NCBI RefSeq assembly: GCF_026914185.1
Contig: NC_070567.1
Span: 6,784,001-6,848,000, forward strand
Source of the DNA: Puccinia triticina
Lineage: Eukaryota > Basidiomycota > Pucciniomycetes > Pucciniales > Pucciniaceae
DNA: 64,000 nt
Direction: 5' to 3'
Below the pieces are notes generated by a model, which worked only from the letters and a program-made list of their open reading frames with translations, ran no database searches and was not told where the DNA came from. This document shows, piece after piece, positions 33,423-43,900 of this stretch. The position numbers and the translations under genes are program-made. The stretch's first letter is position 1. The number at the start of each line of letters is the position of its first letter.

Positions 33423-35188
33423 ATGTTCAACTCGATCGCAGCAGCGACCTCAGCGGTGAAAGTGGCGGCTGGCTTGGCGACAGGCGACTCGGGCACACAA
33501 GCCGACGGAGGGGCAGGTATCGCAAGGGATCGTAGGGACTCAGGACGAGTCGGAAGCGCCGGCAGCGCCAGAAGAAGAACAACCTGGAGAAGGGGCTGCG
33601 GACGAACCAATAACGGTCCCGCCAAAGAAACCGAAAAAGGTAACCGTGAAAGCAGCCACTAGAAGATCGACCCGAGCGACTTTGAAAAGACCAGGGGAGC
33701 AAGGGAAGGAGGACGGTCGGGGGGGGTGAGGAGGATCAAGAGGAAGAGGGAGAAGCAGGGCTAGGGGGATTGGAGGAGTCGGTAATGGGAGGCATTGGAG
33801 GACAAGGGAACCGGGAAGGAACCAGTAAGTACGGGGTTGGAAGCTGGTGGTTGGGAGTACAGATGGGGTAAACAGCAGGGGCTAACGTGGTGCGACGGTT
33901 ATTTCGCTTAGCTGGAAATCCGGTCAATGCGGAGGAAGAGATTAGGGTCATAGGGGGGACGAGAAGGAGGACGGATTTACAGGGTACCATGCTGCAAGTC
34001 ATCGAGAGGGCGTTAGCAGCCGACGCGGCAGGGCTGTCAGAGAAGGCAACAATGCTCTTCAGGATCTGCGAAGGCCTCGGCAGCACCATTCCGAGCAACC
34101 AGGCGACCGCAGTACCACAACCCACGAACCCACCAGCCCAGAGGCCCACCGGCCTAGCCCAGTCGACCGGCACATCTTCATTCCCGCCACCGACCGCTGC
34201 CTTGGGCAACCCGGCCCCCTCCGACCAGCACCTCGGTTTCAAGGTCCCAACCCCAGCCCCGGCAGTCACCCCGAAGGTTAGAGACTATGACGGGATGGTT
34301 ATCTCTTCGGGACCAGAAGCGGCGGTTCTTTTCGACGACACCGCTATTCCAAATAATGATGACATCGGCCTTCCCCAGTTCTTCGCAAAGAACCTCGCCG
34401 AATTCCGAGCCCCCTTGCCACTCACGATCTTCAACGAGTGGTGGCAAGAACAGGCATTCCTTCACCACGCAGAGAAAAGAAACAAATCCGACGACGCTAG
34501 CGGGGATAGGTTACGCTACATGGGCTTTCCGTACCCAAGCGAGTACCTTCAGACGTACCAAGAGTGGTCCGTCAACCACCAGGGATTTCTTCGGGCGGTC
34601 AGCAGGATACCTACTCACAGGAACCTCGCCAACTGGCTGGTGGCGCACAAAAAGAACGCAGACGGGATCATACGGCGAGAAGGTTTCATGACTGCACTGA
34701 GGTACGACATCCATGTAAGGATGAACGCTCTCTGCCATTGGGTGCAAGTTCAAGGGGGGCGGCTCTTGGTCGCGAACATCTCAGTCTTCCGGACCAAAAT
34801 CGTGCAGGAAGTCCACGCCAAGACGGTCAGGTTTGGCGAGACCGAATTCACTGACAATCCTTACGCTGCTGGGGGATGCCGGTTCGGTTGGGACCCCACA
34901 ACCGGTCAACAAGCTAGGAAGAAAGACGAGCAAGGGAGCAAGACACCTCTCCACCTACAGCAACCCGGTAAAGCGATCATCCCGGCCAACAAGCCTGGAC
35001 CGGAAACGCCGCGGGGCCCCAGCAACCCGAAGGGGCCAGGCGGCAAGGACGGAGGTTTCAAAGGGAGCAAGTGGGGGCAAAGCTACGACCGAGACGGGGG
35101 GGATCGGGCGGCGGCGGAGGAGGGAACGGCGGTGGTGGAGGAGGGGGAGCAGGGGGCAGTTATGGGAAAGGGAAAGCTTACTAGTTAG
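33423..35188 (+). pseudogene. DIRS-like gag region with frameshifts
   Basis: An ATG at 33,423 opens a frame that shifts near 33,515; the next frame (QVSQGIVGTQDESEAPAAPE, then acidic and Lys-rich sequence) runs to the G-run at 33,718-33,726, where another shift is needed to continue through GEEDQEEEGEAG. The long downstream part, 33,887-35,188, is open for 433 codons: a Pro-rich segment (about 34,110-34,270), a conserved-looking globular part with LPQFFAKNLAEFRAPLPLTI and YLQTYQEWSVNHQGFLRAVS, and a Gly/Lys-rich tail. I recognise it only by position as the first ORF of the element. Confidence 0.5.
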
Positions 35189-35315
35189 CGCTACTCCTTT
35201 ATTATTGTTTTGTATGCCCAGCACCGAGCCCTTAAGGGCGGTGCCCTCATTACATGTGTGCAAAGAATACATGAATGAGGATCATAACCTGACGGTGGAA
35301 TTTTTGTGATCGTGT

Positions 35316-37091
35316 GTGAGAAACAGTGAGAGAAAAGAGGAAGACAACCACAAGGCGGGTAGCGATCCAAAAGAATATGGTATGCAAATGGGATACAGAC
35401 AAGCGAGGACCGTAGACCATCAACAGTGCAAGACAAAATGGCCATCAGAAGTCTCATGCGAGATGAAGGTCAGCGCCTGGGAAGTCGCGCTACGGAAGGC
35501 GGACCTCCTCCCGAGATTCCAAGACGTACTGGACGGCTTCCGGGATGGCTTTGACCAGGGAATCCCAGAACACAGGCTGTCGAAGGATCTACCCTACTTC
35601 ACACCTCCAAACCATACGTCGGCGCTGATGGCAAAAGACAAGATAGAAGCCTCCATTCGCAAGGAATTGGAGGCAGGCAGGATGTTCGGGCCTTTTACTT
35701 ACGATCAGGTCCAACAGCGGTATAGCTTCTTCAGGACAAATCCTCTGGGAGCAGTGATTAACGGCGACGGCTCCCTTCGACCGATCAATGACCTTTCATT
35801 CCCACGAGGGGAGACCGGAATCCCCTCCGTGAACTCATTCGTAGACGCTAGCGAGTTCAAAACGTCGTGGGACGACTTCAACGCGGTTGCTAATTTCCTC
35901 AAAGAACAAAAGGAACCGGTACTGTTAGCTCTCTTCGACTGGGAGAAAGCCTACCGACAGATCCCCACCGCACCAGCTCAATGGCCGTACCTCATGGTAC
36001 GAGACTTCGACGATTGGCTCCTGTTAGATACCCGGATAACCTTCGGGGGAGTAGCAGGCTGCGGTTCTTTTGGCAGGCCGGCAGACGCTTGGAAGGAGCT
36101 TATGATGGCCGAATTCGACGTTTTAAACGTTTTTCGATGGGTAGATGACAATTTATTTGTCAAAAGACCAAGCTCAGGAACTCTGATGGCCGACATTGTG
36201 AAGAGATCCGACGAACTGGGCGTAAAAACAAATAAGGAGAAGTATTCACCTTTTCTAGAAGAACAGAAATACGTCGGGTTCGTCTGGAACGGAACCGACA
36301 AGACCGTACGGCTCCCAGAAGCAAAACTAACTAAGAGGATCAATCAGATTCGAAGTTTTCTCGAGATAGGAGCGACTTTCGCGTACAACGACGTGGAGGT
36401 CATCGCGGGCAGGCTGAACCATGTGGCCTACATCTTGCCACAACTAAGATGTTACTTATGTGGACTGTATAGATGGCTCATGAATTGGGTGCACCGCGAG
36501 ACGGCCCGCCCGCTACCCCCCGACGCTGAGGAAGATCTACACATGTGGCTTACGACACTGTCCAATTTCAAACCGACAAGGCTGATCGCAAGGCAAGAGC
36601 CAACCGAGGTAGGTTGGGTCGGCGACGCGTCGACCGGATTTGGGATAGGTGTACTCATTGGGAAACGGTGGGCCCAATTCCGCCTGCAATCTATGGCGGA
36701 ACTAGATAAGAACATCGACGAAGAAAAGAGGGAAGAAGAAAGAATAGCAAGACTAGAAACCATCGCGGTACGACTAGGATTAATGATGTTGATAAAGCTC
36801 GGGGCAAGAGGGGGGAAGACTTTCATCGTCTGGACAGACAACACTACGACGGAGAGCGTCATCACCAAAAGGAAGTCAAAGGATCGGTTTGTTAACGCGG
36901 AATGGAAAAAGATTCAAGCGACGTTGATTGAGAACCAGATCAACCTCGTCGCGAAGCGCGTCACTTCAGCGGAAAATCGAGCAGACGAACTGTCAAGGGG
37001 GATTAGGCGGAACCACCGGACCCGCTATCAGTTACGGGTCGGGGTCCCTCATGATTTGGAAGAACTAATCGAACAGGTAACGGAGGCCTGA
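35316..37091 (+). CDS. Reverse transcriptase / RNase H (DIRS-like)
   Basis: A 591-residue open frame. Reverse transcriptase motifs are visible: SLRPINDLSFPRG (about residues 149-161), LLALFDWEKAYRQIP with the first catalytic Asp (about 208-222), FGGVAGCGSFGRPADAW (about 247-263) and the FRWVDDNLFVK box with the paired Asp (about 273-283). RNase H follows: VGWVGDASTGFGIGVLIGKRWAQF, a central Glu (ARLETIAVRLGLM), FIVWTDNTTTESVI and RVTSAENRADELSRG. The frame is intact, so the copy may be recent. The start is uncertain because the region before about 35,466 is not conserved-looking. Confidence 0.85.
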   Translation: MRNSERKEEDNHKAGSDPKEYGMQMGYRQARTVDHQQCKTKWPSEVSCEMKVSAWEVALRKADLLPRFQDVLDGFRDGFDQGIPEHRLSKDLPYFTPPNHTSALMAKDKIEASIRKELEAGRMFGPFTYDQVQQRYSFFRTNPLGAVINGDGSLRPINDLSFPRGETGIPSVNSFVDASEFKTSWDDFNAVANFLKEQKEPVLLALFDWEKAYRQIPTAPAQWPYLMVRDFDDWLLLDTRITFGGVAGCGSFGRPADAWKELMMAEFDVLNVFRWVDDNLFVKRPSSGTLMADIVKRSDELGVKTNKEKYSPFLEEQKYVGFVWNGTDKTVRLPEAKLTKRINQIRSFLEIGATFAYNDVEVIAGRLNHVAYILPQLRCYLCGLYRWLMNWVHRETARPLPPDAEEDLHMWLTTLSNFKPTRLIARQEPTEVGWVGDASTGFGIGVLIGKRWAQFRLQSMAELDKNIDEEKREEERIARLETIAVRLGLMMLIKLGARGGKTFIVWTDNTTTESVITKRKSKDRFVNAEWKKIQATLIENQINLVAKRVTSAENRADELSRGIRRNHRTRYQLRVGVPHDLEELIEQVTEA

Positions 37092-37570
37092 AGGTTTGTA
37101 GACGCACGGTTGGGGCGGAGGAAGGTATGCAATAAATCCATAATTTCATTGGAAGGGGAGGGGAAAGGAGGGCATCTAGCCTTCACTAGGACCAGGTTCC
37201 CTGGAGTGTTGGGTCTGAGCAGGCTCCAGGCCACCTGGAGTAGCGGGTCGGGCTCAGACCCCCACATCTTAGTGCTCACACTGGAGGAGGGGCCACACTC
37301 CGCAAGGAGCAGTAGCCACTCCCCCAGCTCATCTGTCCGTCGCACCACGCCCTCCAACATGGAGAGGAGAAACGCGGTGAAACAGCCGGAGAGATGGGAG
37401 AGAACCTTTCCCACACTCAGGCGGCTTGGGGAGTTGGAGGAACAACTCCCGGGTCACCTAGGCAACCCTCAGCAACAAAGGGATGCAAAGAGAAACCCAC
37501 ACAGGCTGAGTACCGTCCTGATACTCAGCCCAAACCCAGGCGGAACGGTAGCCATAGGATTGGACCGGAC
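37092..37570 (+). other. 3' region of DIRS-like element, no recombinase
   Basis: GC-rich sequence with short frames that carry no tyrosine-recombinase motif. The foot of this stretch (TACCGTCCTGATACTCAGCC) leads into the palindromic array. Confidence 0.45.
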
Positions 37571-39168
37571 ATTGAAGGGAGTTCAAAATTGGTTTGATGG
37601 CTGTTACAACTCGGCCATCAAAGCCCTTAGATTGCTGAGTTGTAACAGACATTGAACAGGGTGTGTACTCCCTTTGATGGCCAGTAAAACCTGGCCATCA
37701 AAGGGAGTCTGCCTCCGATGGCCAAGTTGTACCCACCTTCAACTCCTCTTGATGGCGGGTACAACCTGGCCATGAATGGAGGACTTCCCGTGGCAATCTG
37801 AGAGCAATCTGGGAGGCTCCCAGAGTCCCAAAGCCTAGATTTCACTGCAAAATTGGGCTCAGATCTGGGTCTGGAAGGGGTTCCCAGATTGACGGGAAGT
37901 CCTCCAATGTCACCCTGATGTTCAGGCGAACATCAGGGTGACAATTTCGAGCAGGATCTTAATGTGACATTGATGGCCTATGTCACGGATAGACCTGTAG
38001 GATGAAACTAGCAGGAAACTCCCTTTGATGGCCCGGTTTTACTGGACATTAAAGGGAGGGTGTCTCTTCAATGGCCGGTACAACCCTGCCATGAAGAGAA
38101 TTTTCCACTCCCCCACTCCTTTTGATGGCAGAGTTGTACCAGCAAAAAGGGAGTGTGTACTCCTTTTGATGGCCACTGCAGCCCAGCAATTGAAGGAAGT
38201 GTGAACTCCCTGAAATGACTGGTACAGCGCGGACAATTAATGAAGGCAGCCTCCCTTTGATAGCCGGGTTGCACTGGACATAAAAGGAAGTAAAAAATCT
38301 GTTTGATGACTGTTACAACTCGGCCATTGAAGCCCTTTGATGGCTGAGTTTCAACAGCCATCAAACAGGGTGTGTACTCCCTTTGATGGCCAGTGGAACC
38401 CTGCCATCAAAGGGAGTCTGCATCCAAATCAATGGCCAAGTTGTACTCGCCATCAACTCCTCTTTATGGCGGGTACAACCTGGCCATGAATGTCACCCTG
38501 ATGTTTGGGCAAACATCAGGGTGACAATGTTGCACAGGATCTTCATGTGACATTGCTGGCCTATGTCACAGGTGGACATGTAGTATGCAACTAGGGGGTG
38601 ACTCCCTTTGATGGCTGGGCTGTACTGGCCATCAAAGGGGGTGTGTCTCCTCAATGGACAGTACAACCATGCCATCAAGAGTATTCCCCAATCCCCTGAA
38701 TGGGCACCATCACCCACTCTCCAGGTCATCATGGTCAAGAAACAGCTGCAGGAAACCACTAGGAGACAAACAATATGGGTCATAGGGAGAAACCAGATAA
38801 TTCACATCTGCATCCAAATAGCTCATGTGAATAAGGTGGCTGAATATGGTCCATGAGTAAGCCAAAACAAAATCTTCACAAATCACGCAAATGACCTGCA
38901 ATGAGGACAGAATCAGACAAGTTTAGGTAAGTATCTGGCAGTCATCATGACTTATCTTCAAATCCAGATGCCTGAAGTATAGAATAAAATCCAAACTGAT
39001 ACTATCAGGAGTTACAGATGAGTTGCACTGAACTCATCATACTCTTATACAATAGTTGCCAATAAGTTTGCCAACAAAGTTGAACACAAGTTACCCACCC
39101 ACATTGAACTGACTTCTGACCAAGTCAAAGATAAATTTACAGTCTGGCACTCTCTAGAGAGTGCCACA
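37571..39168 (-). repeat. Decayed LTR (minus) with palindromic array D
   Basis: Read on the minus strand the segment begins at 39,168 with TGTGGCACTCTCTAGAGAGTGCCAGAC, preceded by a purine tract (complement of CTTTCTCCCCTGGTG, 39,169-39,183). About 0.5 kb in, palindromic units of the type CCCTTTGATGGCCAGT...ACCTGGCCATCAAAGGGAG run from about 38,690 down to 37,571. Two copies of a stem module, CACCCTGATGTT...AACATCAGGGTG, lie near 37,912-37,940 and 38,495-38,523. One short MITE interrupts the array. Confidence 0.6.
37778..37905. mobile_element. Short MITE, copy 1 (128 bp), AAT duplication
   Basis: Inverted ends GGAGGACTTCCCGT.../...ACGGGAAGTCCTCC. AAT is duplicated (37,775-37,777 and 37,906-37,908). 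The empty site is seen at about 38,480-38,500, where CCTGGCCATGAATGTCACCC runs uninterrupted. Confidence 0.75.
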
Positions 39169-39183
39169 CTTTCTCCCCTGGTG

Positions 39184-40548
39184 ACATATGTAACTGCAAC
39201 CCAGTATCTGGACTGTATTTGCCGGTTTCTGATGTCGGACAAGCTCTACCCAAGCCCTATGGGCAATGTAGCATGCTAATTCTAACCAAGCTTAACCAAG
39301 CCTCTCTGGATTAGGGCACCGCAGGGTCTCTGTCTCACAGAGACGGAGGCCCACCAAACTTAACAAATTCCCGCGAGACTTTGGGGGTGAACTTGCAAAG
39401 CAAGGCTCCATCAGGAGGGACTTCCCCTTACACAGCGGGGGTACTTCCTTCCACACCCATTTGTGGAACCAAAGACAGGAGGGTAATCTGTGGAGCCAAG
39501 AAGGATTGGCTCGGTAACCCCTTGTTAAGCTCATTGGTTCCACAAAACGGTTTTCTCCACGTGGAACTGATGGGCTTCACACTTTTCCCCGTTGGTTCCA
39601 CAATGTGCCTTCCTGGAACGCTTGGAGACCACGTCGGCTCGTTGCTCACGTTGGTTCCAGGTCATTTGTTTTTTTTTTACTTCGAGCCAGGACCACCTCA
39701 GGCTGGTCCTGTGGTTTTGAAAGTCCAAGAAAACTTGATTTTGAAGAGAGGAAAAAAAAATTGAAAAAAAACTTAACAAAAATACCAATTGCAAACCATT
39801 GTTTGGGGGGTTGGTGTTGTGAAAATCAGTAGTGCACAACAACGTGAAATTGCTGAGTTGTGTGGCACTCCTTTGCACATAGGGTCCCTGCCTGGTTGTG
39901 AGTTTGAGTCCCACTAAGGATAGTTTTTGACAGGCTGTTCTCCCGCTGCATTTTTAAGGCCCGCCTACATGGCCATGTGGATTCCACGGGTACATATCTT
40001 CAAATATCCGTGGAATCCTTGGGGCCATCACGAGGTGCCCCTGTGATCCACTTGGTGGAGAGCACGTGAACGTGTGGACCAGCAGCCACTGGTCCAACCT
40101 TGCGCAGGGGCGCTACGGGGAATCCACGAGGATTCCTCAAGATATCCTTGTCAAAGGACTCCCCAAACCTGTGCACCAAGAATGGATTTTGAAGGTATTT
40201 TGTTTAAATTGTTAGCTCACTTTCATCAGAAGATGCTGCAGAAAATAGTGCAATTTTTCATATTGCCAATGATCCCCTCTATGTTCTGATGGAGAGCCAA
40301 CTGTGGAAACCAAGTTGGTGAGCACAGACCCTCTCCATGCAAAATTCATATTTTGGGTGGATTTGATGTTTTTATTTGGAATGGAAGGAATATCTTCAGA
40401 TAGCTCAGATTCTATAGGTTGGACAGGCACAAGCCAGTCTTCAAACTCAGCAAATTTAATCTTGAGAAAATTGTGGAAGCAAGGAATTATACACATCTGA
40501 AAATTCCTTCCACCCAAATTTAGAATCTAGCCCTGGCAAAAAGGGGCA
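39184..40548. other. Gene-poor stretch
   Basis: Near 39,290-39,370 lies a member of the GCTTAAC-CAAGCCTCTC motif family with AACTTAAC. A 127-codon frame at 39,381-39,764 and its antisense frames have no recognisable domain. No gene supported. Confidence 0.4.
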
Positions 40549-40551
40549 ATG

Positions 40552-40696
40552 GAGGACTTCCCGTCAATCTGGGAACCCAGATTTTTCCAGATTTTGCGGG
40601 GAAATCTGGGCTCGATCTTCCCAAATCCTAGATCTTCCCAGATTTCCCTGCAAAATCTGGGAAAATCTGGGTTTCCAGATTGGCAGGAAGTCCTCC
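40552..40696. mobile_element. Short MITE, copy 2 (145 bp), AAT duplication
   Basis: Ends GGAGGACTTCCCGTCAATCT.../...AGATTGGCAGGAAGTCCTCC. AAT is duplicated (40,549-40,551 and 40,697-40,699). The interior repeats CCCAGATTTT-type blocks, so the whole copy can fold into a hairpin. Confidence 0.75.
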
Positions 40697-40701
40697 AATA
40701 G

Positions 40702-40760
40702 GCAAACTTAACTAAGTACAAAGGTGGAGGCGCGAAGCGCCTCCACCGGAGGGACTTATG
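40702..40760. repeat. GC hairpin motif copy
   Basis: AACTTAACTAAGTAC is followed by a perfect stem GGTGGAGGCGC-GAA-GCGCCTCCACC (about 40,721-40,745) and GGAGGGACTTATG. Same family as the copies in 20.4-22.7 kb. Confidence 0.7.
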
Positions 40761-41000
40761 TGGTATCGGTGATTTAGGACTGAGAGCAATGCCCAAAACC
40801 ACCATGCCCCACAAATGTTGCTATAGCTCTGCAACCTGCCATGAACCCATCAATATTTTTTGATAATCTGAAAGCTGTGGATCTTTCCTAATTTTTGATG
40901 CACTAAAATCAACATAGCTCCTCCTGCTTTGCTCAGAATACCTTGTTGAAGATGGTGGACTGCAAAAGCCAACCCGAGCTCCTTACACCAGGGGGGAAAG

Positions 41001-42110
41001 TGTGGCACTCCCTGGAGAGTGCCAGACCGTATGTTCCTTTGGTAAGACTGTCTGATGTCAAATTTGTGAGCATGTGGGATTTAGGCTTCAAATATGTTGA
41101 CCTTATGTTCAACTCAGGCTGATCTTTGATCCACTCCATGGTGAACATGTTGGTAATTGAGTTGAGGGTACCCCCACTTGATGCCTGGTACACCCTGGTA
41201 TTCTACACTTAGTGGTGTGTTTCAGGAATCAATTTGAGACCCCCTCCACTCAATTAATGGGTTGTAAAGTCATTGAGTGGAGATTCCCTCCACTTGATGA
41301 CTGTTGGAAAACCATTGATTGAAGGTTGTGTCCACTCAATGACCATATCTAAATTACCAGCCACCAAGTGGATACATCCTCCACTCAATGACTGGTTTTC
41401 AATGTCATTGAGTGGAGGGATTCTCCACTCGAGGACTGGTGTGTATACTGGCTGTTGAGTGGGGGGGTTCCTTACTCGGTGACTGGTTCTACTGGCCATT
41501 GAGTGGAGACACCCTCCACTTGATCACAGCTCACTAGGATGGGAAAATCCCAGAGCATTGACCAGTACTGCATGTTGGTCATTGAGCCGGGCCTCTCCCA
41601 GCTTTAAGGACTGTATTTACTGTACTCAGCGCGGGGAAAGTCCCGGCTTGATGGACAGTATGTACTATCCATCCTGCTGCACTTTTCCAAGCTGAGTGGC
41701 CAGTGTAGGCTGCCTACCGCGCTTGGAAAGGCTGACTAGATGACCAGCATTTGCTGGTGATTGGGCCAGGGCTTCTCGCTGGATGACCAGTATCTACTGG
41801 TCATCGGATTTGAGCTCGGAGAGGCTGCAGATCGATGACCAGGGCATGATGCCTGTCAAGCGCGGCCTCTCTGAACTCGATGGCCAGTTTGTGTTGGCCA
41901 TCCAGTCGGAGAAGCCCTGGTCCGATGACCAGCACCTATTGGTCATCGTTCTGGGCCTGTCTGAGCTTGGTGAGCAGCCTGTACTGTCCACCAACCTCGG
42001 AAAAGCCAAGCTGAATGAACAGTATTTATTGTACTGTTCATGGAGTTGGGGCTTTCCCAGCTCAATGACCAGCAAATAAAGGTCATCGAGCCCGTGTAAA
42101 CAAGCAACTC
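41001..42110 (+). repeat. Decayed LTR with palindromic array E
   Basis: Head TGTGGCACTCCCTGGAGAGTGCCAGACC at 41,001, preceded by the purine tract CCAGGGGGGAAAG. From about 41,225 units such as CCACTCAATGACTGG...CATTGAGTGGAGG recur, then from about 41,570 units with GATGACCAGTA...TACTGGTCATC. The ATGTTCAACTCAGGCTGAT block at about 41,107 also occurs at about 31,593 in the first LTR-like segment. Confidence 0.65.
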
Positions 42111-43456
42111 ACCAATGTCCACCCTGATGTTCGGCCAAACATGACAGTGGACATAGCGACAAAAAAAACACGCTCCCCGGGGACACCCGGGGATACAGAG
42201 CTGATCCCTGTTGCCCCGCTGCCACCGTAGTTGACTTGTGCCCAGATTGAAACTCCTGGAACACAAGCTTTTTTGGTGATTTGCTACACATATGAACACC
42301 ATTTTTGCCACTACAAAATGATGATGATTTTGATTGTTCTGGATTCAGCAGGTCAAAAGAGCATCATTCTTATCTTACACCTGGTGCTAATAATTACCAT
42401 GTGATAAGAGCAATCAACCCCATTTTGTTGCACAATGGCCACGGACATAATGGTAGGTGTGATGAAGGTATGCTACCTGGAGGAAAAAATTGCCCAAAAC
42501 ATCCAGGCAAAAGGTGTGAAGATGATCAATCTACAAGACAAACGGTATGACCCTGCATGCTGAGATGTGTGTGGACATTTCAGAGTTGAATTTTCACCTC
42601 AGAGTTCAGACCAGCTATTGAAATCTTTCTCCTGCTGGTTCCAGGATCATCAAAATATTGATGCATCTATTGATATCCACCAATCTGCCCCCTTCCCTCT
42701 GTGAAGCTTAATAATTTTAACCTCTAGCTGCTACATTTTTCAGTCAGATGGAGGTCAAGTGAAGGAAAATTGTGCAATTTGTATTCACATACAAAAGGTG
42801 CATGGACCCATATGAACAGCTGACCGTATGGCAAACTTTAGCCTGCATAAGTGGACCATCACTTGGTAAACATCGTTGGTGAAAAGGCCTCTTTGATTGT
42901 TCACATTTCATATTACAGGGAGGGAAGACAGGTTACAGAGGTTTTCCCAGCTTTGACACTGTGTTATACTCAAAAAAGAGAAATTTAATTTTACATAACT
43001 TTCCTCCCAATTGATGAAGGGAACAGGCATGGCAGAAATATCCCACAAGGATTAATCTACCAGTTAACTGAGTCTTTGCGGTTGCTATAATTTACAGCTA
43101 TCTTTCATTATGTGATTTTATGTGGGTTTTGATTGAAAAAAATCAGCCCTGAAAAATCTTCCTTCTCACTTGGTCAAGGATATCTTTGAGCATCAGGATA
43201 GTTACATTCTTGGCAAAACATGTTGTGAATTGAAGCTCACATCCTGGATTTTGTTTGATATGAATCAAACAGAAAATTTCAACTAAGATATTTCCATGTG
43301 TTGGAATTGAGTTACAGATCGTCCCGCAACCACTTCACCTACAGTTACACATCTGTTGGGAAGAAAATTGAACAAAGAGTTGCGACTCACATCTAACTCA
43401 CATCAGACCATTTGACTGACAGAATTACGGCCTGGCACTCTCCAGAGAGTGCCACA
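42111..43456. other. LTR-derived and unassigned sequence
   Basis: The CCACCCTGATGTTCGG module near 42,119 continues the LTR family. At 43,456 (reading minus) another head TGTGGCACTCTCTGGAGAGTGCCAGG occurs next to the tract CTTTCCCCCC. The 81-codon frame at 42,305 is unrecognised. No gene supported. Confidence 0.45.
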
Positions 43457-43589
43457 CTTTCCCCCCTTGTGTTAAAACAGCATCTCTAGTGCAAATCCAT
43501 AAGTTGCCTTGAGAAAAAAAACTGGCAACTATCCAGGACTAACATCAAACAATGTCAAATGCTATTTCACATTCCCATTGATGTGCATA

Positions 43590-43900
43590 CCCAATCGTGG
43601 CCATCCACTGTTGGCGTTCAATGTGGAGATGATGGCGGTGGACGAGACAATCAAACAGGTCCTCTGGATCCGCAACCTGCTCAAATCCCTGCTTGGCGCC
43701 AGCCTCACCATCCGGCTCAACTGCAACAGCAACCCCGTCGGCACACACGTCCATGCCGGCGCGACTATCCTGTTGAGAATAGCCGACCATCCCACTATTC
43801 GCGCCGGACTCGCCGTCCTTGCCTGGATCCCTCCCGCAGACCAACTCGCCAACATCCTCACCAAGCCGCTTCCAAAGACGTCCTTTGACCTCCTTGCGCC
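43590..43900 (+). pseudogene. Ty1/copia RNase H fragment
   Basis: The frame 43,509-43,997 contains LLAFNVEMMAVDETIKQVLW, LRLN-like IRLNCNSNPVGTH and AWIPPADQLANILTKPLPK, which match the last part of Copia polyproteins (RNase H and the conserved ADILTKPL-type tail). The catalytic Asp region CDSQ is changed to CNSN, and the usual RTKHID stretch is replaced, so it is a dead fragment. Neither LTR is joined to it in the expected orientation. Confidence 0.7.

Larger units (their letters stand above)
33423..37091 (+). mobile_element. DIRS-like retroelement, incomplete
   Basis: A gag-like frame with several breaks is followed by a reverse transcriptase/RNase H frame. It has no LTRs, protease, integrase or visible tyrosine recombinase. 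It sits between palindromic arrays C and D; exact ends could not be fixed. The RT-RNase H order with a separate upstream ORF and the absence of protease suit DIRS/Ngaro-type elements, but a complete member should also have a recombinase, so this copy is 3'-truncated or non-autonomous. Confidence 0.65.
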
